Assembly: GCA_945861315.1 (NCBI GenBank)
Contig: CAMAUB010000061.1
Location: forward strand, 1-7,581
Origin: Chlamydia trachomatis
GTDB taxonomy: Bacteria > Chlamydiota > Chlamydiia > Chlamydiales > JAAKFR01
Length of the DNA: 7,581 nucleotides
Direction of reading: 5' to 3'
Part shown: positions 4,656 through 7,581 of the stretch, one piece after another
Numbering within the stretch: position 1 is the first letter of the stretch
Layout: each line of letters begins with the position of its first letter
Notes under the pieces: model-generated
Databases searched by the model: none
What the model was told of the DNA's origin: nothing
Seen by the model: only the letters and a program-made list of their open reading frames with translations
Made by a program: the position numbers and the translations under genes

Positions 4656-6094
4656 GAAATTCCTTGAGGTAGTGTTTGGGGTAAGTCGAGTTGCTGATTT
4701 TTTTTCGAAGTAACAGGGTAGGCACAATAGTCAGCAGCATAGTAGGCACTTGGGCGAAAATTTCCACTTCTTTTCACTCCTCCAAATGGTGCTAAGGATG
4801 AGGCGCCAGTTGTGGGTTCATTCCAATTGATGACACCAGCATTGATACTATTAAAAAAGTGAGTAAATTCCTTTTCAGATGAAGAGAGAAGGGTAGCTGA
4901 CAGGCCGTATTGCGTATCATTGGCAACAGCGATTGCTTCATCGAGATTAGAGACTGTGATGAGCTGCAAAAGGGGACCGAAATATTCAATATCGGGGATT
5001 TTAATGGCGCTTGTCATATCGATGAGACCGCAAGAGAGCAGGGGAGTTCCTTCTTTGAGAGATTTCATTTTCAGAAGAGCTTTTCCACCAAGCTCAATGA
5101 GGTTTTCTTGTGCTGCTAGTAGTTTATTTTTTTGAGCAAGATTAATAACAGGGCCAAAAAAGGGTTCGGGTTGATCTCGAAAATCTCCAATATGAATGGT
5201 TCGAATCATCTCAATAAGCGTTTTAACAAAGCGATCGTTGTTGATGATAATGAGGCGTCTGGCACAGGTGCAGCGTTGTCCAGCTGTAAGATAGGCAGAT
5301 TGAATTGTGATGAGCGCTGCTGCTGCTTCATTTTCAACCTTGCTGACAACAAGAGGGTTATTTCCTCCCATTTCAAGAACAAGAAGTTTTTCTACGTGAG
5401 CGGCAAATTGACTATGTAAAAGAGCTCCAACGCGTGCACTTCCTGTGAAAAAAACAGCATTAAGATCGGGGTGAAGCGCTAGGTATTGTCCTGTTTGTGC
5501 TTCTCCTTGTAAGAGATTAATAACCCCATTTGGAAAGCGTGCTTTTTCAAAGTAGTGCATCACCGCTTGAGAAACACTTGGCGTATGCTCACTCCCTTTA
5601 TAGACAATTGTATTGCCGGCTATTAGGGCTGGAATGATGTGTGAATTAGGTAGGTGTGCTGGAAAATTGTAGGGCCCAAAAACTGCAACCACCCCATGAG
5701 GTTTATGGGAAAGAGTTAGAGTTTGCGAGAGTTGTTTTGTCCCCGAGCGCTCTTCATAAGCACTCATTGAGAGTGCAACTTTATTCGTCATAGCCAAGAC
5801 TTCACTATGCGATTCCCAAAGTGGTTTTCCACTCTCTTTTGAGATACAAAGTGCTAGTTCTTTTTTGTGCTTTTCAATTTGTGTTTGAAAGTGTTTGATC
5901 AACACCATTCGTTCTTTAACCCCAAAAGAGGCCCAACTAGCAGCAGCTGATCTTGCAGCTGAAATAGCAGCATCAACTTCTTGGTTTGTTCCCTGCCTTC
6001 CTTCCCAAATGATTTCATTTGTCATTGGGTCTTTGGAGTAAAATGGCTCTCCTTTTCCCTCAATCCATTTTCCATTGATAAAATGTGTTTTCAA
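4643..6094 (-). CDS. astD: N-succinylglutamate 5-semialdehyde dehydrogenase AstD
   Basis: AstD carries out step four of the pathway: N2-succinylglutamate 5-semialdehyde plus NAD+ gives N2-succinylglutamate. It belongs to the aldehyde dehydrogenase superfamily. All core motifs are visible in 483 aa: catalytic Asn143 in FGPYNFP, the Rossmann FTGS at 216-219, general base Glu241 in LEMGGNNP, nucleophile Cys275 in TAGQRCTCARR, and Glu370 in EYFGP, which binds nicotinamide ribose. AGQRCTCARR and the ending PSAYYAADYCAYP (448-460) are AstD-like rather than general ALDH. The usual KPSE motif reads KGSE (166-169). The start codon is TTG (revcomp CAA, 6092-6094), not ATG. It is supported because the residues that follow (FINGKWIEGKG) align with the E. 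coli N-terminus, while the next Met is residue 24. Its TTG overlaps the TGA of astA as TTGA, so initiation likely depends on upstream translation. Confidence 0.96.
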   Translation of the reverse strand: MKTHFINGKWIEGKGEPFYSKDPMTNEIIWEGRQGTNQEVDAAISAARSAAASWASFGVKERMVLIKHFQTQIEKHKKELALCISKESGKPLWESHSEVLAMTNKVALSMSAYEERSGTKQLSQTLTLSHKPHGVVAVFGPYNFPAHLPNSHIIPALIAGNTIVYKGSEHTPSVSQAVMHYFEKARFPNGVINLLQGEAQTGQYLALHPDLNAVFFTGSARVGALLHSQFAAHVEKLLVLEMGGNNPLVVSKVENEAAAALITIQSAYLTAGQRCTCARRLIIINNDRFVKTLIEMIRTIHIGDFRDQPEPFFGPVINLAQKNKLLAAQENLIELGGKALLKMKSLKEGTPLLSCGLIDMTSAIKIPDIEYFGPLLQLITVSNLDEAIAVANDTQYGLSATLLSSSEKEFTHFFNSINAGVINWNEPTTGASSLAPFGGVKRSGNFRPSAYYAADYCAYPVTSKKNQQLDLPQTLPQGISWMK

Positions 6095-7080
6095 GTTGTT
6101 TGAGTATACCGTATTTCATCTCCAACGTTTAGATGTAGAAGGTGTGCCACCTCTTCAGAAATCGTCATTTTATTTCCTCGTCCCAAAATAGGGGCGCTTG
6201 TGGCTCGAAAGTCCTCTTGTCTGTTTGCAATCAAAATAGGTTCCATGGGAGAGTCGATCTTTTCTTTGATCTCGTGCACTTTAGCGATGCGGCAGTTGCG
6301 CACAGCCTCTATCTTATGTGTTGGCGCATATAGATGCGGTCCTGCATCAAAAAGATCGACAACATTTGAATTGATAAATCCCTGTTTTTCAAGAAGTTTT
6401 CTGGCTGGCTCTGTTTGTGGGTGTGTTTTTCCAATACTCTTTTGCGCTTCTTGTGGGAGCAAATCGCAATAAATAGGAAGATGTGGAAAGAGCTCATCAA
6501 CACTTTTAGGGTGGGCAATACGTAGGTAGTCAGCTTGCCTAAAATCAGCATGATAGAAGTGGTAGCCAACAGCCTCCCAAAAAGGACAGTGTCCATCGTT
6601 ATCACTTATGCCCCGTAGTTCTGTCATCACAACAGGTGCAAAGTGAGAGCGAAATTCTGCTATGAAAAGAAGGCGTCCATAGGAGAGAAGGCTTCCTAAA
6701 CCACGCCCCCGAAAAGACTCTCTTAAAAAGAGAGAGCCAAGCTCAGTTGGGTAGGTTTTGATCGTATGAAAGTGGAGGATATCTATTTGTCGATCAATAT
6801 TAAGCTCTTTGTTTTTGAGTTTTGTTTTTCTTATTTGATAAGCGTGCAAAGGGAAGCTTACTCCTCTATGCGCAGTGATTCCTGAGCTTCCAATAACCTG
6901 ATCATTCCACTCTAAAGAGAAGAGAAAGACTCCTGTTTTAAACCCTTTTTCTGCTTCTTTGAGTCTTTGTTCAAGTATCATTGGGTTTTGAGGAAGAGTC
7001 GTAATTCCCATGCTCGCTTCCTCAGAGAAGGCAATATAAGCTTCTAGGTCTTTGCGGGTACTACGGCGCAGTAAGATCAT
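6091..7080 (-). CDS. astA: Arginine N-succinyltransferase AstA
   Basis: AstA commits arginine to the pathway by moving succinyl from succinyl-CoA onto its alpha-amino group. The 329-aa protein has the GNAT-like fold of the family. The acyl-CoA loop is visible as RESFRGRGLGSLLSYGR (120-136). Family-specific blocks are strongly kept: MTELRGISDNDGHCPFWEAV (152-171), HPIYCDLLPQEAQ-like (200-212), HPQTEPARKLLEKQGF (220-235) and DLFDAGPHLYAP (242-253). E. coli AstA is 344 aa. It is a single AstA-type subunit; no second alpha/beta-type paralogue (as in Pseudomonas AruF/AruG) is adjacent. The ATG at 7080 overlaps the TGA of the upstream aminotransferase as ATGA (4 nt), and there is only a weak ribosome site, so translation is likely coupled. 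It is followed by astD with another 4-nt overlap. Confidence 0.95.
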   Translation of the reverse strand: MILLRRSTRKDLEAYIAFSEEASMGITTLPQNPMILEQRLKEAEKGFKTGVFLFSLEWNDQVIGSSGITAHRGVSFPLHAYQIRKTKLKNKELNIDRQIDILHFHTIKTYPTELGSLFLRESFRGRGLGSLLSYGRLLFIAEFRSHFAPVVMTELRGISDNDGHCPFWEAVGYHFYHADFRQADYLRIAHPKSVDELFPHLPIYCDLLPQEAQKSIGKTHPQTEPARKLLEKQGFINSNVVDLFDAGPHLYAPTHKIEAVRNCRIAKVHEIKEKIDSPMEPILIANRQEDFRATSAPILGRGNKMTISEEVAHLLHLNVGDEIRYTQTT

Positions 7081-7581
7081 TTTAATCCAATCAGTTCTTT
7101 TTCTAAAAGAGCTGCTATATGGTCAATCTGGTCAAAGATGATGCCACCTGCTGGGACTAAAAAACGGATACGCAAAGGATCTTCTCCTGTCGTAAAAGCA
7201 ATGATGCCAGCTCGAAAAAGGGCATGCAATAGGGGGATAACCTTCTCTTTGTTTCCTCCAAATGGAGTAAAAGCAATCATAAGTCCGCTACCATAGGGCC
7301 CCTCAATGAGACTTGGGTGCCGTTTTCTAATTTGCTCAAAATGATCAACAAAACGGCGACGAATTTCCATATTTTTCCCATGCTCACCTAAAAATCCATC
7401 TTCAAGAAGGCTTTGAATGATTGATTTGCTACAGCGAATTTGAGCAGTACTTGCTGTAAAGGTTTGAGAGAGTAGTCCAGGCTTTGGTGTAAAAGCTTTT
7501 GGATAGAATGTTGCACAAACTTGAGCAAGCTTTCCAATGGTGACAATGTCAGTGTGATTTTGTAGTCCAAAATGTTGAAAT
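7077..7581 (-). CDS. PLP-dependent class III aminotransferase in the astC position (C-terminal 168 aa, runs off right edge)
   Basis: By position this should catalyse N2-succinylornithine plus 2-oxoglutarate to succinylglutamate semialdehyde plus glutamate, supplying AstD. The frame is open from the window edge to TGA at 7077-7079, so the N-terminal part, including the PLP ring contacts, lies outside. In the visible part, HTDIVTIGKLAQVCATFY (residues 9-26 of the fragment) places the Schiff-base lysine at fragment Lys17 (7530-7532). GPYGSGLMIAFTP and the ending DPLRIRFLVPAGG match class III fold-type I C-terminal domains. Usual AstC/ArgD enzymes have a GSTYGGNPLA-like segment after the lysine; here it reads SQTFTASTAQI. 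The GKLAQVC block and SGLMIAF look closer to lysine 6-aminotransferase or GABA-type enzymes, from memory. The ATG at 7370 in this frame is internal, not the start. Confidence is high for the fold and moderate for the AstC role; I give no symbol for that reason. Confidence 0.85.
   Translation of the reverse strand, partial: FQHFGLQNHTDIVTIGKLAQVCATFYPKAFTPKPGLLSQTFTASTAQIRCSKSIIQSLLEDGFLGEHGKNMEIRRRFVDHFEQIRKRHPSLIEGPYGSGLMIAFTPFGGNKEKVIPLLHALFRAGIIAFTTGEDPLRIRFLVPAGGIIFDQIDHIAALLEKELIGLK

Noticed and set aside
4656..4727. 24-codon N-terminal extension of astB
   Set aside because: It lies within the astD 3' end in another frame, includes residues unlike any AstB N-terminus, and the ATG at 4655 has a good ribosome site.
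5132..5419. 95-aa plus-strand frame inside astD
   Set aside because: It is antisense to a strongly conserved dehydrogenase and has no ribosome site or recognisable motif.
6309..6605. 98-aa minus-strand frame inside astA
   Set aside because: It is an out-of-frame shadow of astA, whose own frame carries all family motifs.
6718..6737. Similar CTCTCTT / AAGAGAG hairpin inside astA
   Set aside because: It encodes FLRES in a conserved acyl-CoA-binding region; its resemblance to the astB hairpin follows from the shared LRES residues.
7388..7570. 60-aa minus-strand frame near the right edge
   Set aside because: It is in a different frame from the aminotransferase, whose open frame and PLP-lysine context run through the same bases.

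Overview
The window looks like chromosome of a host-associated Gram-negative bacterium with AT-rich DNA. A chlamydia-like (environmental Chlamydiota) or Legionella/Coxiella-like organism would fit the mix: an arginine-degradation operon, a Fic AMP-transferase, and a tandem set of small Ser/Thr/Asn/Gln-rich proteins that look like type III secretion cargo. This lineage call is inference. No rRNA, tRNA, CRISPR array or insertion sequence was seen.

Layout. Positions 1-584 hold little intact coding: an open frame entering from the left edge, a compound stem with a T-rich tail, an 11-bp-arm inverted repeat, a truncated Nudix hydrolase remnant with a good ribosome binding site, and three copies of a 10-bp word at an exact 41-bp period. 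A complete class II Fic protein follows (585-1718, +). It converges on the minus-strand genes with only 2 bp between the two stop codons, and a perfect 12-bp palindrome covers that junction.

On the minus strand, 3302 down to 1721 carries three consecutive small genes (168, 169 and 177 aa). They share one architecture: a polar N-terminus, one hydrophobic helix near residues 40-65, a Q-[T/N]-Q-A motif, then a long, nearly uncharged, Gln/Asn/Thr/Ala-rich helical tail. I read them as diverged paralogues. By architecture only, they resemble the EspA/SseB class of type III filament proteins. A strong promoter (TTGAAA, 17 bp, TATAAT) lies upstream of the trio.

Positions 7581 down to 3429 hold an arginine succinyltransferase (AST) operon in the classic order: a partial class III aminotransferase in the astC position, then astA, astD and astB. 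Each junction overlaps by 4 to 13 nt. AstA makes N2-succinylarginine, AstB hydrolyses it to N2-succinylornithine, the aminotransferase makes succinylglutamate semialdehyde, and AstD oxidises that to succinylglutamate. The final enzyme, AstE, is not in the window: astB is followed by a 126-bp AT-rich gap and then the trio. The aminotransferase does not look like a textbook AstC.
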